From: Saprospiraceae bacterium
Lineage (GTDB): Bacteria; Bacteroidota; Bacteroidia; Chitinophagales; Saprospiraceae
Direction of reading: 5' to 3'
DNA length: 34,613 nucleotides
NCBI GenBank assembly: GCA_020631105.1
Contig: JAHDHW010000041.1
Location: 1 to 34,613, forward strand
Shown here: piece by piece, positions 23,640 through 31,947 of the stretch
Layout: the number at the start of each line of letters is the position of its first letter
How positions within the stretch are numbered: the stretch's first letter is position 1
Position numbers and translations under genes: made by a program
The notes under the pieces: model-generated
The model's input: only the letters and a program-made list of their open reading frames with translations
What the model was told of the DNA's origin: nothing
Databases searched by the model: none

Positions 23640-24242
23640 ATGTTAAATCAAACTATTTGGACAGGATTAAAAAGCACGGATTGGTTAGATTCTAACAACT
23701 GGACCAAAGGAGTACCAGCAACTAGTCGCCATGCAATCATCCCTCAGCTGAGTCGAGACGATCGGTATCCAGTAATTACTAAAAACCTAAAAATAAACTT
23801 CACACTGAAAAATCAGGGTAAGTTAAGCATTGAGGCTGAAGTTTTCGTTATGCCGAATGGCTTCATTCAAAACTATGGTCAGGTTGCTAATACCAACGTT
23901 GGCACCTTAGTCAACCAGGGGAATGTAATTAACTTCGGAGAATGGATCAATGAAGGAACGCTGGAGAATAATAAAACTTTTACTAATCAACATCGATGCT
24001 TCAATGAAGGCGTAATCGAGAATCATAATACGTTTGTAAATATTGGAGACATCGTTAATACTGGAGTAATCGATAATTTTTCTGGAATAGATAATAATGG
24101 TTCTCTTGAAAACTTCAATATCATTTCAAATCATGATCAAGGGAATATCAAGGACGAAAGTATTGATGATATCTTAGAAGTTGAGAAAAAAATGGAGGCA
24201 ATCTTCCAAAAAATGGAAGTCAGAGCAAGTATTAGTGCTTAG
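23640..24242 (+). CDS. Hexapeptide Asn-repeat beta-helix protein
   Basis: A 200-residue protein. The N-terminal 45 residues (IWTGLKSTDWLDSNNWTKG, IIPQLS) match the short lead-in domain that many secreted Bacteroidota repeat proteins carry after their signal peptide. From about residue 96 to 173 the chain is an uninterrupted series of 13 six-residue units with Asn at the fifth position: GTLVNQ, GNVINF, GEWINE, GTLENN, KTFTNQ, HRCFNE, GVIENH, NTFVNI, GDIVNT, GVIDNF, SGIDNN, GSLENF, NIISNH. This predicts a parallel beta-helix with an Asn ladder. A charged helix closes the protein. No signal peptide or T9SS domain is present, and a stop just upstream rules out a longer N-terminus, so export is unexplained. 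Confidence 0.75.
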   Translation: MLNQTIWTGLKSTDWLDSNNWTKGVPATSRHAIIPQLSRDDRYPVITKNLKINFTLKNQGKLSIEAEVFVMPNGFIQNYGQVANTNVGTLVNQGNVINFGEWINEGTLENNKTFTNQHRCFNEGVIENHNTFVNIGDIVNTGVIDNFSGIDNNGSLENFNIISNHDQGNIKDESIDDILEVEKKMEAIFQKMEVRASISA

Positions 24243-24262
24243 TCTAAGCCTTACTAAGAATG

Positions 24263-24302
24263 ATAGAAGCCTTCTCCGTTTTAAAATGGAGAAGGCTTCT
24301 AT
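24263..24302 (+). terminator. 15-bp perfect hairpin after the repeat-protein gene
   Basis: ATAGAAGCCTTCTCC (24263-24277) pairs with GGAGAAGGCTTCTAT (24288-24302) around a 10-nt loop, 21 bases after the stop. The T-run is poor (ATTGTT), but the stem is the longest perfect one in the window. Confidence 0.7.
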
Positions 24303-24354
24303 TGTTAAAAAACTGTTAAAAAGTATTATATTTATGCTACAATAACGCAAGTAA

Positions 24355-24401
24355 AATAAAAAATCCGATTTGCCTGCTTCTTAAAACAGGCGAAATCGGA
24401 T
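24355..24401 (-). terminator. Minus-strand terminator
   Basis: ATCCGATTT-GCCTG (24363-24376) pairs with CAGGC-g-AAATCGGAT (24387-24401). On the minus strand it is followed by TTTTTTATTTT, the form of an intrinsic terminator for transcripts coming from the response-regulator gene. Confidence 0.75.
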
Positions 24402-24410
24402 GAAAACAAC

Positions 24411-24599
24411 TCACATTATCTTTATCCCGATTGCATCTACGCGTCGGGATATTTTTTTTGATTCTTTGGAGAGCGTGCAGTTAACCAAGGCTATATGTTT
24501 GGTTCTCTTTCCTAAAATTAAGCGCAATTCATTGATAGTGCCGCTTTCTTTAACACAAAATCGACAAGATGTGGTATTAACAGGATAAACGTCAAGCAT
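24411..24599 (-). CDS. Doubtful small open frame after the response regulator
   Basis: A 62-codon minus-strand frame with a CRFC pair near the start (residues 12-15) and a basic C-terminus. It begins 28 bases after the response-regulator stop and ends 10 bases before the minus-strand terminator, which fits a small last gene of the operon. Against it: a plus-strand terminator (24424-24459) lies inside it, a plus-strand frame is open over the same bases, and no family is recognised. Confidence 0.2.
   Translation of the reverse strand: MLDVYPVNTTSCRFCVKESGTINELRLILGKRTKHIALVNCTLSKESKKISRRVDAIGIKIM
24424..24459 (+). terminator. Plus-strand terminator with long T-run
   Basis: ATCCCGA (24424-24430) pairs with TCGGGAT (24444-24450), followed by A and eight T. 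It is the second terminator for plus-strand transcription leaving the repeat-protein gene. Confidence 0.7.
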
Positions 24600-24626
24600 T
24601 CGGTTACAAGAATGGGCTCCTTGATT

Positions 24627-25385
24627 TTATTTATCTAACCAGGCCTTAAAATCATTGACTCGTTCCCGGCTGACAATCGCTTCTAAATCCGTCCTTGGCA
24701 GTAACTCTAATTTGAGTCTACTGTTAAAGTAAGTATGAATTTTATGGATAGCATCTATACTGATGATAATCTTCCGGTTGATCCGAAAGAAACGCTTGGG
24801 GTCCAATAACTCGTGAAGCTGTTCTAAGGTGTAGTCTAAAATATGTCTGCGGTTAGTTTCTGTTAAGGCATAGACCAAACCTTCATCTGAATAAAAATAG
24901 GAGATTTCTTTTGTTTGCACATAACTCAACTGCTGACCAACCTTTACCAGAAATCTAGTCTTAAAGTCTTTTTGCGTAATAGTCTGAATAAGTTCCTTGA
25001 TCGCCGTTTGGTCATAGCTATGCGCATATTGGTGTAGGTCTTGAAATTTCTTTACGGAAGCTTCAAGCTCCTGTGGATCGATTGGCTTTAATAGATAGTC
25101 AACAGCATTTACTTTGAAAGCCTTGACGGCATATTGATCATAAGCAGTAGTAAAAATCACAGGAGAGGTAACTTCGGTATGATTGAAAATATCAAAACTT
25201 AGCCCGTCAGACAATTGGATATCCATAAAGATCAGGTCAGGCTGTTCAAAGGTATTTAACCATTGAATAGCTCCTTCCACGCTATCAATCATATCAACAA
25301 TCTTGGCTTCAGGAAATTGTTCAGTTACTAATTTGCGAAGCCGTTTGGCAGCGGGGATTTCATCTTCTACGATCAATATTTTCAT
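24627..25385 (-). CDS. LytTR-family response regulator
   Basis: A 252-residue response regulator. The receiver domain (residues 1-120) has the acidic pair E7-D8, phospho-acceptor D55 in LIFMDIQL, T80 region FTTAYD and K102 in YLLKPIDP. The LytTR DNA-binding domain (about 150-250) shows RFLVKVGQQLSYVQTKEI, LEQLHELLDPKRFFRINRKI and the closing LEAIVSRERVNDFKAWL. It lies 12 bases downstream of the LytS-like kinase gene and is its obvious partner. LytTR proteins bind direct repeats; no such site was identified here. The divergent TonB-dependent receptor is a possible target. Confidence 0.95.
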   Translation of the reverse strand: MKILIVEDEIPAAKRLRKLVTEQFPEAKIVDMIDSVEGAIQWLNTFEQPDLIFMDIQLSDGLSFDIFNHTEVTSPVIFTTAYDQYAVKAFKVNAVDYLLKPIDPQELEASVKKFQDLHQYAHSYDQTAIKELIQTITQKDFKTRFLVKVGQQLSYVQTKEISYFYSDEGLVYALTETNRRHILDYTLEQLHELLDPKRFFRINRKIIISIDAIHKIHTYFNSRLKLELLPRTDLEAIVSRERVNDFKAWLDK

Positions 25386-25397
25386 AGTGCTCTGACG

Positions 25398-26510
25398 TTA
25401 CTTTGTGGCAGTTGCAATGGTGTTTACCCTGGATTTAGCAGCAACTTTCATCAAAGGTAACATTACAATAAAATATTCCGAAGTACTCAATACCTCTACA
25501 TTTTTATCAGAGAAAAAACTATAGCGATTTTTAATATTTTGAAGACCTGCTTTTGTAGAGTTCATCACTTGGTTTTTCTTCTGTAAGTTGTTTCTGACTA
25601 TTAATTTATCTTTTTCTACAAACACTTCAATAACCAGTGGTTTAAGACTGGAAATTATGTTATGCTTAATCGCATTTTCTAATAATAGCTGAAGTGAAAG
25701 CGGAATGACTTTATGGTTCAAATATACCTGCGGCACATCTACTTGTACTATTAAATTTGCACCAAATCGTTCTTTCAGGAGAAAGATGTAGGAATCCAAA
25801 AACTTGAGCTCATTGGCCAACGGAATTAACTTCTCATCTCTTATCTCTAAAATATATCGATATACCTTCGATAGTTGTTGTACAAAACGTACCGCCAAGT
25901 CCGGATCTTCCGGAATCATATAAATCAGAGTATTCAGACTATTGAATAAAAAGTGAGGATTGACCTGATTCTTCAAACCTTCGAGCTGCGACTTAATATT
26001 TTCGCGTTCTAATTGCTCTTTCTCTGTCAATGATTTTTGCAGCTTTGTATAAAAGAAAATCGTCTCGTAAATACTAATCACAAAAAACGAGATCGTTAAA
26101 GGAGCAATCGCATGTAAAGGACCTTCTTTCTGAGGTACATCAAAATAGGGTTGGATAAAATTTTTGACTAGCAAATCGATTACTTCTCCAACCACTATAT
26201 AAGCTACAATCACCATAACAACCTGCAAAGCAATACGTCGCTTCGACTCCCGCATATCAGGATAACGCTTTCGGTAAAAAATAAATAACTCCCGAAAAAC
26301 AAGCCAATATAGAGACACATAGATCAGCCCTATCCCACTACATCTTGTAACATTTACAAAGACATCTTCTTCAAAGGCATGGCCAAACATAATGGCAGAC
26401 GTCACATGTGATACAATCGGAATACCGATCAGCATCAACCATAAATCATTGAATCCTAGATATTTTTTCGCTCGATTACCCATACCTCTGGTCTGATTAT
26501 ATATATTCAA
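25398..26510 (-). CDS. LytS-like sensor histidine kinase
   Basis: A 370-residue membrane sensor kinase. Four hydrophobic segments lie at about residues 25-42, 58-78, 95-118 and 135-155, followed by a short coiled coil and the His_kinase (PF06580) domain with phospho-acceptor H186 in NQVNPHFLFNSLN. The ATP-binding part has the N-box LQLLLENAIKHNI (about 275-287) and GLQNIKNRYSFF as the G-box region. The final 20 residues are extra and hydrophilic. It is the first gene of a two-gene operon with the LytTR regulator. The sensor is purely transmembrane with no large extracytoplasmic loop, so it may sense a membrane or intramembrane signal. Confidence 0.93.
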   Translation of the reverse strand: MNIYNQTRGMGNRAKKYLGFNDLWLMLIGIPIVSHVTSAIMFGHAFEEDVFVNVTRCSGIGLIYVSLYWLVFRELFIFYRKRYPDMRESKRRIALQVVMVIVAYIVVGEVIDLLVKNFIQPYFDVPQKEGPLHAIAPLTISFFVISIYETIFFYTKLQKSLTEKEQLERENIKSQLEGLKNQVNPHFLFNSLNTLIYMIPEDPDLAVRFVQQLSKVYRYILEIRDEKLIPLANELKFLDSYIFLLKERFGANLIVQVDVPQVYLNHKVIPLSLQLLLENAIKHNIISSLKPLVIEVFVEKDKLIVRNNLQKKNQVMNSTKAGLQNIKNRYSFFSDKNVEVLSTSEYFIVMLPLMKVAAKSRVNTIATATK

Positions 26511-26740
26511 TTTAAGATTTTCTGAGGGATTTTTTTATTTATTCGTTATTCCTGACTCCTAAAGAAGCGTTTGGAGCTTCAAAATGAGCCTTTTAAGCAC
26601 TTACAATATTAAAGCAATTCAGAATGATATGGTTGTATCCTTGCTATGAGTTGTTAGATTTAGAAGATGAATTGTAGCTAAAATGCACTAAACTTTGATT
26701 TTTCACTTCATAATCGATTAATCTACACCTGTAGACAGCA

Positions 26741-26754
26741 TTTTATTCGCTGAG
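26741..26754 (+). repeat. Recurring intergenic motif, copy C
   Basis: TTTTATTCGCTGAG, identical to the first 14 bases of the inverted copy near 31889-31908, lies 67 bases before the TonB-receptor start. Nothing else is recognised in the 311-base gap between the divergent kinase and receptor genes. Confidence 0.45.
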
Positions 26755-26821
26755 ATTACAACATATCTTATACTTCTTGTATCACGAATATCGTACCTTG
26801 ATAAATAAACTTTTGTGCTCC

Positions 26822-29167
26822 ATGAAACCCCTAAGCCTTTTCCTTGCTTTATTACTTAATGGGCTGCAACTATCCGCGCAGATCACTCCTCCGACTCAAA
26901 CTGTCAAAGGTATAATCATTGATAAAGACTCCAGACAACCACTCCTTGGAGCGACCATTGCACTTAGTGACCAAAATAACACCTATGGATCGACCAGTGA
27001 TATCGATGGTAAATTTCAGATTAATGATGTCCCAGTGGGTCGTAAAAAAATCCTTTGTTCTTACTTAGGATACGAATCCTACAAAAGCAGTAATTTAATC
27101 GTGACTTCTGCCAAAGTAGTAGAACTATCTATTGAATTAACCGAATCCGGTATCACCACTGACGAAGTACTCGTTACAGCTTTTCAGCATTCAAATGCTC
27201 CTTTAAATGAATTGTCCATTGTAAGTACCAGATCTTTTTCTGTTGAGGAAACACAACGGTACGCTGCTAGTGCTAATGACCCTAGCCGAATGGCGATGGG
27301 TTTTCCAGGAGTACAACCTTCGCGAGATAGTAGAAGTGACATTGTCATTCGAGGCAACTCTGGTATTGGCTTACTCTGGCGGCTTGAAGGAATTGATATC
27401 CCCAACCCTAATCATTTTGCGAGACGGGGTTCTTCAGGGGGAGGGATTACTGTTTTCAGCGTAAGCATGTTGAGTAATTCCGATTTTTCAACAGGAGCTT
27501 TTCCTGCGGAATACGGAAACGCTTTCTCTGGTGTTTTTGATATCAAGCTCAGAAAAGGGAATCGCGAAAAACAGGAATACTCCTTCCGAGCGGGTATGCT
27601 CGGCTTGGATTTCTCAACAGAAGGTCCCATAAAAAAAGGACGAAGTTCTTATTTGCTTAACTATCGATATTCAACTCTGGGTTTACTTAACCAAATGGGG
27701 ATTTATCTTGTCAATCCACGAACGGATAATATTTTCCAGGACCTGAGTTTCAATTTATACTTTCCTTCCGTAAATGGAAAATCTACCCTCTCTGTTTGGG
27801 GTATTAGTGGATTGAGCGATGAGTTCTCGAGAGCAATTGACGATCTAAATGACAACAGTACTTTCAGCGAAAGACTAACTCGTGATTTTCAAACCAATAT
27901 GGGGGCTGTTGGCATCAACCATACTTACCTGATAGATGATCGCAGTTATATTAAAACCTCGCTGGCCCTAACGGGGCAAAAAATTATTTTCCGTAATGAC
28001 ACTTTAAGTAATGAACGCAATGCAATCACGATCAATGATGAATCTTATACAGATGCCCGCTATGTGCTTGGTAGTTTTTATAATCGTAAACTAAGCACCA
28101 GAGTCGCTCTTAAAACCGGTTTTTTTCTAAAACAAATAAACTATAACTTCTTTCATAAAGACCAATTAAACACAAACGAATCTATTACCTGGATAAACGC
28201 TGAAGGAAGTACGCAACTCATTCAACCTTATATTCAATTTCGTTACCGCGCCAACGAAAAACTAACATTAAATGCTGGTGCCCACGCTATGTTCCTCACC
28301 TTAAATAATACCAACTCCATCGAACCCCGAATAGGAGTACAATATCAGGCTTCTTCTAAAACGGTGCTCAGTTTTGCTTATGGTTTGCATAGTCGTATCC
28401 TTCCACTGGGGACTTATTTCACACAGATCAATGGCGGCTTACCCAATAAAGATTTAGACTTGATTAAATCACACCATTTGGTCGCAGCTTATGAACAAGC
28501 ACTTAGTAAGCTTTCTAATTTCCGTGTAGAACTATACTATCAGCGATTATATGATATACCAGCAAGCCCTGATCCAGGTAATAATTATTCAATCATTAAT
28601 GACGTAGATGGATTCGCCACGGAGGCTTTAGAGAGCGTAGGATCAGCGAATAATATTGGTATTGATCTTAGTTTTGAACAAGCCTTCAGGGATGGCTTTT
28701 TCATGTTGTTATCTGGCTCTATATTCGATTCAAAGTTCAGCACTGATGGAGATAATTATTTTAACACTCGTTATAATAGTAATTACTCCGCAACTTTTAT
28801 GAGTGGCAAAGAGTTCTCCCTCCGGGGCAATGCCACCCTTCAAACTGGTTTAAAATTATTATTCAATGGTGGAGCGCGGACTACGCCGCTTTTACCCGGA
28901 CAAAACAGCGATGGGCAAAACCCTCCCTGGGACTGGGATACCCCATTTACCCTTCGGGTGGCGCCGTATTTCCGGCCAGACATACGTATCGCTTACCGAA
29001 AGGATAATACGAAAAACAGCTGGCTACTCTCATTAGATGTACAGAACTTAATTAACCGGCGAAACGAAGATGCACTTGATCGCACTTATGACCCGGATAC
29101 CAACTCCTGGACAAGCCGCAATCAATCAGGCTTAACGCCACTTTTAAGTTTTCAGATTGATTTTTAA
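26822..29167 (+). CDS. TonB-dependent outer-membrane receptor
   Basis: A 781-residue receptor. The ATG at 26822 is chosen because it starts a clean signal peptide (MKPLSLFLALLLNGLQLSAQ); an in-frame ATG at 26777 adds 15 residues. A carboxypeptidase-regulatory-like beta-sandwich covers about residues 22-110 (VKGIIIDKDSRQPLLGATI, GSTSDIDGKFQINDVPVG). The plug follows at about 120-245 (GFPGVQPSRDSRSDIVIRGN, LEGIDIPNPNHF), and a 22-strand-type barrel ends with terminal Phe in LLSFQIDF. It has no SusD partner next to it, so it is probably not a glycan utilisation locus; the substrate is unknown. It is divergent from the LytS/LytTR pair. Confidence 0.93.
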   Translation: MKPLSLFLALLLNGLQLSAQITPPTQTVKGIIIDKDSRQPLLGATIALSDQNNTYGSTSDIDGKFQINDVPVGRKKILCSYLGYESYKSSNLIVTSAKVVELSIELTESGITTDEVLVTAFQHSNAPLNELSIVSTRSFSVEETQRYAASANDPSRMAMGFPGVQPSRDSRSDIVIRGNSGIGLLWRLEGIDIPNPNHFARRGSSGGGITVFSVSMLSNSDFSTGAFPAEYGNAFSGVFDIKLRKGNREKQEYSFRAGMLGLDFSTEGPIKKGRSSYLLNYRYSTLGLLNQMGIYLVNPRTDNIFQDLSFNLYFPSVNGKSTLSVWGISGLSDEFSRAIDDLNDNSTFSERLTRDFQTNMGAVGINHTYLIDDRSYIKTSLALTGQKIIFRNDTLSNERNAITINDESYTDARYVLGSFYNRKLSTRVALKTGFFLKQINYNFFHKDQLNTNESITWINAEGSTQLIQPYIQFRYRANEKLTLNAGAHAMFLTLNNTNSIEPRIGVQYQASSKTVLSFAYGLHSRILPLGTYFTQINGGLPNKDLDLIKSHHLVAAYEQALSKLSNFRVELYYQRLYDIPASPDPGNNYSIINDVDGFATEALESVGSANNIGIDLSFEQAFRDGFFMLLSGSIFDSKFSTDGDNYFNTRYNSNYSATFMSGKEFSLRGNATLQTGLKLLFNGGARTTPLLPGQNSDGQNPPWDWDTPFTLRVAPYFRPDIRIAYRKDNTKNSWLLSLDVQNLINRRNEDALDRTYDPDTNSWTSRNQSGLTPLLSFQIDF

Positions 29168-29230
29168 ATCCTGACATTCCAGGTGATATAAAATCAATAC
29201 CCCTGTGATACTTTCGGGATATCTAGCCTG

Positions 29231-29238
29231 TATCTTTG
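29231..29238 (+). promoter_or_regulatory. -7 box before the thioredoxin-MsrA gene
   Basis: TATCTTTG matches the Bacteroidota -7 consensus exactly, 17 bases before the start codon, implying a very short leader. No clear -33 TTTG is seen at the usual spacing. Confidence 0.5.
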
Positions 29239-29254
29239 TACAAAAAGTAATACA

Positions 29255-30319
29255 ATGTCTAAGCTAGTTATCTTTATCTCTCTTGCTGTTATTAGTAGCA
29301 GCCTTATAAGTAAACAAAAAAACCAAAGTGAATTACCGATATCAAAATCATTCGACAATCCTCAACCGGAAGAGCTCGGAAAAGTAAAATGGTTGCGGGA
29401 TATCAATGTAGCTACCAAGCAGGCAGCAAAAACCAATAAGCCAATATTCCTGCTCTTTCAGGAGGTGCCTGGCTGCTCGACCTGCCGACATTATGGAAAT
29501 AATGTTTTGAGCCACCCACTCATTGTTGAAGCTATAGAAACTTATTTTGTCCCTCTTGCAATCTTTAATAATAAAGGCGGAAAGGATAAAGAGGTTTTAA
29601 ATTATTTCAAAGAACCAGCTTGGAATAATCCTGTAGTACGGTTTGTGGACCACCAAAAGAAAAATCTAGTTTCTCGGATAAGTGGCAACTACACTCCCCT
29701 TGCGGTCGTGGATAACATGATAAACATACTCAAAGCCCAACAAATTGCCATCCCAAAATATCTTGAGCTTTTAAAACTCGAACTTGAGGCCCAGACAGGA
29801 AATACAGAAACTGCTTATTTGTCTATGTACTGTTTTTGGACGGGGGAGAAAAAAATAGCAAGCATCAATGGTGTCCTTGAAACCCAGGCAGGATTCATGG
29901 GTGGTCGTGAAGTTGTTAAAGTTATTTTTGATCCGGAGCAGGTCAGCTATGAATCATTAGTAAAGCAGGCGCAGTCTCAAAGTTGCGCAAGCCATGTTTA
30001 TTCTGATAATCTGATTCAACAACTCACCGCTGAAAAAGTCAGCGACTCTGTCTCAGAAAAAAAGACCTGGAAGCAAGACAAAGAGACGAAGTATTACCTA
30101 TATAAAAGCAGTTATAAGTATCTTCCGATGACTAGGATTCAAGCTACTCAGGCGAATAGACTCATTGGTACTGGTCAATCTCCGAATGCTGTATTATCGC
30201 CTCGGCAATTAGCTTTATTGAAGTATATTCAGGAGAACCCCGGAAAGGATTGGACCAACGCCATAAACCACGACATCACACTTGCCTGGGAGAAAGCAAA
30301 CCAGGGAGTTACACCTTAA
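29255..30319 (+). CDS. Thioredoxin-like / MsrA-like fusion protein
   Basis: A 354-residue protein with a signal-like hydrophobic N-terminus. Residues 40-165 resemble the VPGUxxT-type thioredoxin-like (seleno)protein family: KVKWLRDI, LLFQEVPGCSTCRHYGNNVLSHPLIVEAIE and AWNNPVVRF. The family Sec position is Cys (C74), and a second Cys is at 77, giving CxxC. Residues 185-335 resemble methionine sulfoxide reductase A: YCFWTGEKK with C193 where MsrA has GCFWC, INGVLETQAGFMGG, IFDPEQVSYESLV, and the closing KYLPMTRIQATQANRLI. The fusion suggests a periplasmic repair enzyme with its own reductant. The MsrA second glycine and cysteine are lost, so activity is uncertain. Confidence 0.8.
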   Translation: MSKLVIFISLAVISSSLISKQKNQSELPISKSFDNPQPEELGKVKWLRDINVATKQAAKTNKPIFLLFQEVPGCSTCRHYGNNVLSHPLIVEAIETYFVPLAIFNNKGGKDKEVLNYFKEPAWNNPVVRFVDHQKKNLVSRISGNYTPLAVVDNMINILKAQQIAIPKYLELLKLELEAQTGNTETAYLSMYCFWTGEKKIASINGVLETQAGFMGGREVVKVIFDPEQVSYESLVKQAQSQSCASHVYSDNLIQQLTAEKVSDSVSEKKTWKQDKETKYYLYKSSYKYLPMTRIQATQANRLIGTGQSPNAVLSPRQLALLKYIQENPGKDWTNAINHDITLAWEKANQGVTP

Positions 30320-30331
30320 TAATAATTGGCC

Positions 30332-30363
30332 TTTGATTTTGATTCATAGTTGGATTATCTTTG
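30332..30363 (+). promoter_or_regulatory. Promoter of the WG-repeat gene
   Basis: TTTG (30332-30335), a 20-base spacer and TATCTTTG (30356-30363) match the Bacteroidota sigma-A consensus fully. The start codon follows 22 bases later. The -7 box is identical to that of the preceding gene. Confidence 0.65.
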
Positions 30364-30385
30364 TCTACAGACAAATTTCGTAACC

Positions 30386-31795
30386 ATGAACAAAATCAAA
30401 AGCCTCTTAGGCCTGTTACTGCTGTGTTATACCCTCAATGCGCAGAACTTCGAATGGGCCTTTACCACCAACCAATATGATCGCTGTAATGACTTTAGTG
30501 ATGGTTTGGCAATTGTCAAAAAAGGATTTGATCGTGGATACATCAACCGGGAAGGTCAAATTCATATCGAACCCCAATTCAACATCATAGATGCTTATTC
30601 GGAAGAAATTGCCAGCGCTGGTTACACTAACTTCCAAACAATGGAATCCAAAAGCGGCTTCATCAATCGCCAGGGGCAATTCGTCATTCCTGCCTCTTTT
30701 GAAGTCACCAGCCCATTCCAGGAAGGTTTGGCCTGTGTCCGGATGAATAAACTCTGGGGCTTTATCAATAAAGCCGGAGATATGGTTATTCCTGCAAAGT
30801 TTTCATCTGCCAGTACTTTCTCCGATGGATTAGCTCCAGTCGAACTCGATGGTAAATGGGGGGTAATCAACCGCCAGGGCAACTTCATTATTCAACCTAA
30901 GCTCGAATATCTGCTCGCAGAATCTGAAGGTGTATTTTGTGCAAAGATCAGAGACAAATGGGGTTATATTGGTAAAGATGGCCGACTTGCCATTTCTCCG
31001 GTTTACGACTATGCCAGTAGTTTTTCTGATGGTCTAGCCCGTGTAGAACAAAACGGTAAATATGGTTTCATCAACCGAGAAGGAGTATACGTTATTGAAC
31101 CCAGGTTTTCGAATGTACAAAGCTTCTCATACAACCTCGCTCCGGTTGAAATCAATGGAAAATGGGGTTTTATCGATCGTAAAGGAAACTTCGCTATTCC
31201 TCCTGAATTTCAATCTGCCGGAGGTTTTTATGAGGAATTGGCTCGGATAAAAGTTGACGGAAAATGGGGCTATATCCGTACCGATGGTACAATTGCTATT
31301 GAACCTCAGTTTGATACTGCTTATGATTTTAAAGAAGGTTTGGCTCGAGTAGAACAGAATGGCAAACGTGGCTTTATCCGCTACACCCCGCCAACCAATA
31401 AAGAGTTAATCGTCGATCAACCTAAAGCAAAACCAGCGGAACTTACCCGACGGGAAATAAAAGAAGGAAGAGTAATTACCTTAAAACAAGCAGACTTCAC
31501 GATCAAAGTCTTTGATCATAACAAAATTGACGGTGATATTGTCTCCATGAATTATAATGGGGAATGGCTGCTCAAAGGTTATACTCTAAAAGCACGACCT
31601 CAGGCCATCGAAGTAAAGATCGACCCGAATGTCGGTGAAAACTACCTCCTCTTCTATGCTGATGACCTTGGTAAAAATCCGCCAAACACCGCAGCATTAA
31701 TTATCGACGACGGGACCTCTACACAAGAGGTTGTGCTTAATGCGGACCTCAATCAGTGTGATATTATTTATTTCCAATTAGAAAAAAATAACTAA
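30386..31795 (+). CDS. Secreted WG-repeat protein
   Basis: A 469-residue protein. The ATG at 30386 is chosen because it starts a signal peptide (MNKIKSLLGLLLLCYTLNAQ) and follows a good promoter; an upstream in-frame start at 30350 lies inside that promoter. About eight WG repeats of 34 residues run from about residue 30 to 335, each of the form LARVExNGKWGFINRxGxxVIxPxF. After a linker, a C-terminal domain (about 365-469; KVFDHNKIDGDIVSMNYNG, VKIDPNVGENYLLFYADDLG, PPNTAALIIDDG) resembles a beta domain found at the end of various Bacteroidota surface proteins. WG repeats probably mediate binding; no enzyme motif is seen. There is no T9SS tail. Confidence 0.9.
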   Translation: MNKIKSLLGLLLLCYTLNAQNFEWAFTTNQYDRCNDFSDGLAIVKKGFDRGYINREGQIHIEPQFNIIDAYSEEIASAGYTNFQTMESKSGFINRQGQFVIPASFEVTSPFQEGLACVRMNKLWGFINKAGDMVIPAKFSSASTFSDGLAPVELDGKWGVINRQGNFIIQPKLEYLLAESEGVFCAKIRDKWGYIGKDGRLAISPVYDYASSFSDGLARVEQNGKYGFINREGVYVIEPRFSNVQSFSYNLAPVEINGKWGFIDRKGNFAIPPEFQSAGGFYEELARIKVDGKWGYIRTDGTIAIEPQFDTAYDFKEGLARVEQNGKRGFIRYTPPTNKELIVDQPKAKPAELTRREIKEGRVITLKQADFTIKVFDHNKIDGDIVSMNYNGEWLLKGYTLKARPQAIEVKIDPNVGENYLLFYADDLGKNPPNTAALIIDDGTSTQEVVLNADLNQCDIIYFQLEKNN

Positions 31796-31888
31796 GCCAG
31801 CTCCTATGCCATAAGCTTGAATTCTTTTAGCTGTGGTAAATTCATCTGCTGAATTTATTCCAATGCAATAGAATATACTTCTCTTTGA

Positions 31889-31905
31889 CGTAGCTCAGCG
31901 AATAA
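31889..31905 (-). repeat. Recurring intergenic motif, copy B (inverted)
   Basis: CGTAGCTCAGCGAATAA on the plus strand is the exact reverse complement of the 17 bases at 1749-1765. It lies in the gap between the WG-repeat gene and the membrane-protein gene, 43 bases before the operator at 31948. Confidence 0.55.
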
Positions 31906-31947
31906 AAAATATTCCCCTTGTGCTTGCATTATTGAATAATTATTATT

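Noticed and set aside
26724-26733. TACACCTGTA, the core of staphylococcal BlaI/MecI operators, before the TonB receptor
   Set aside because: The BlaI-type protein here is associated with a different palindrome (TACGAnnnnTTTCGTA). A 10-base match is expected by chance and stands alone.
31889-31905. tRNA remnant suggested by CGTAGCTCAGC, similar to a tRNA D-arm
   Set aside because: No acceptor stem, anticodon arm or T-arm follows. The resemblance is limited to about 11 bases.
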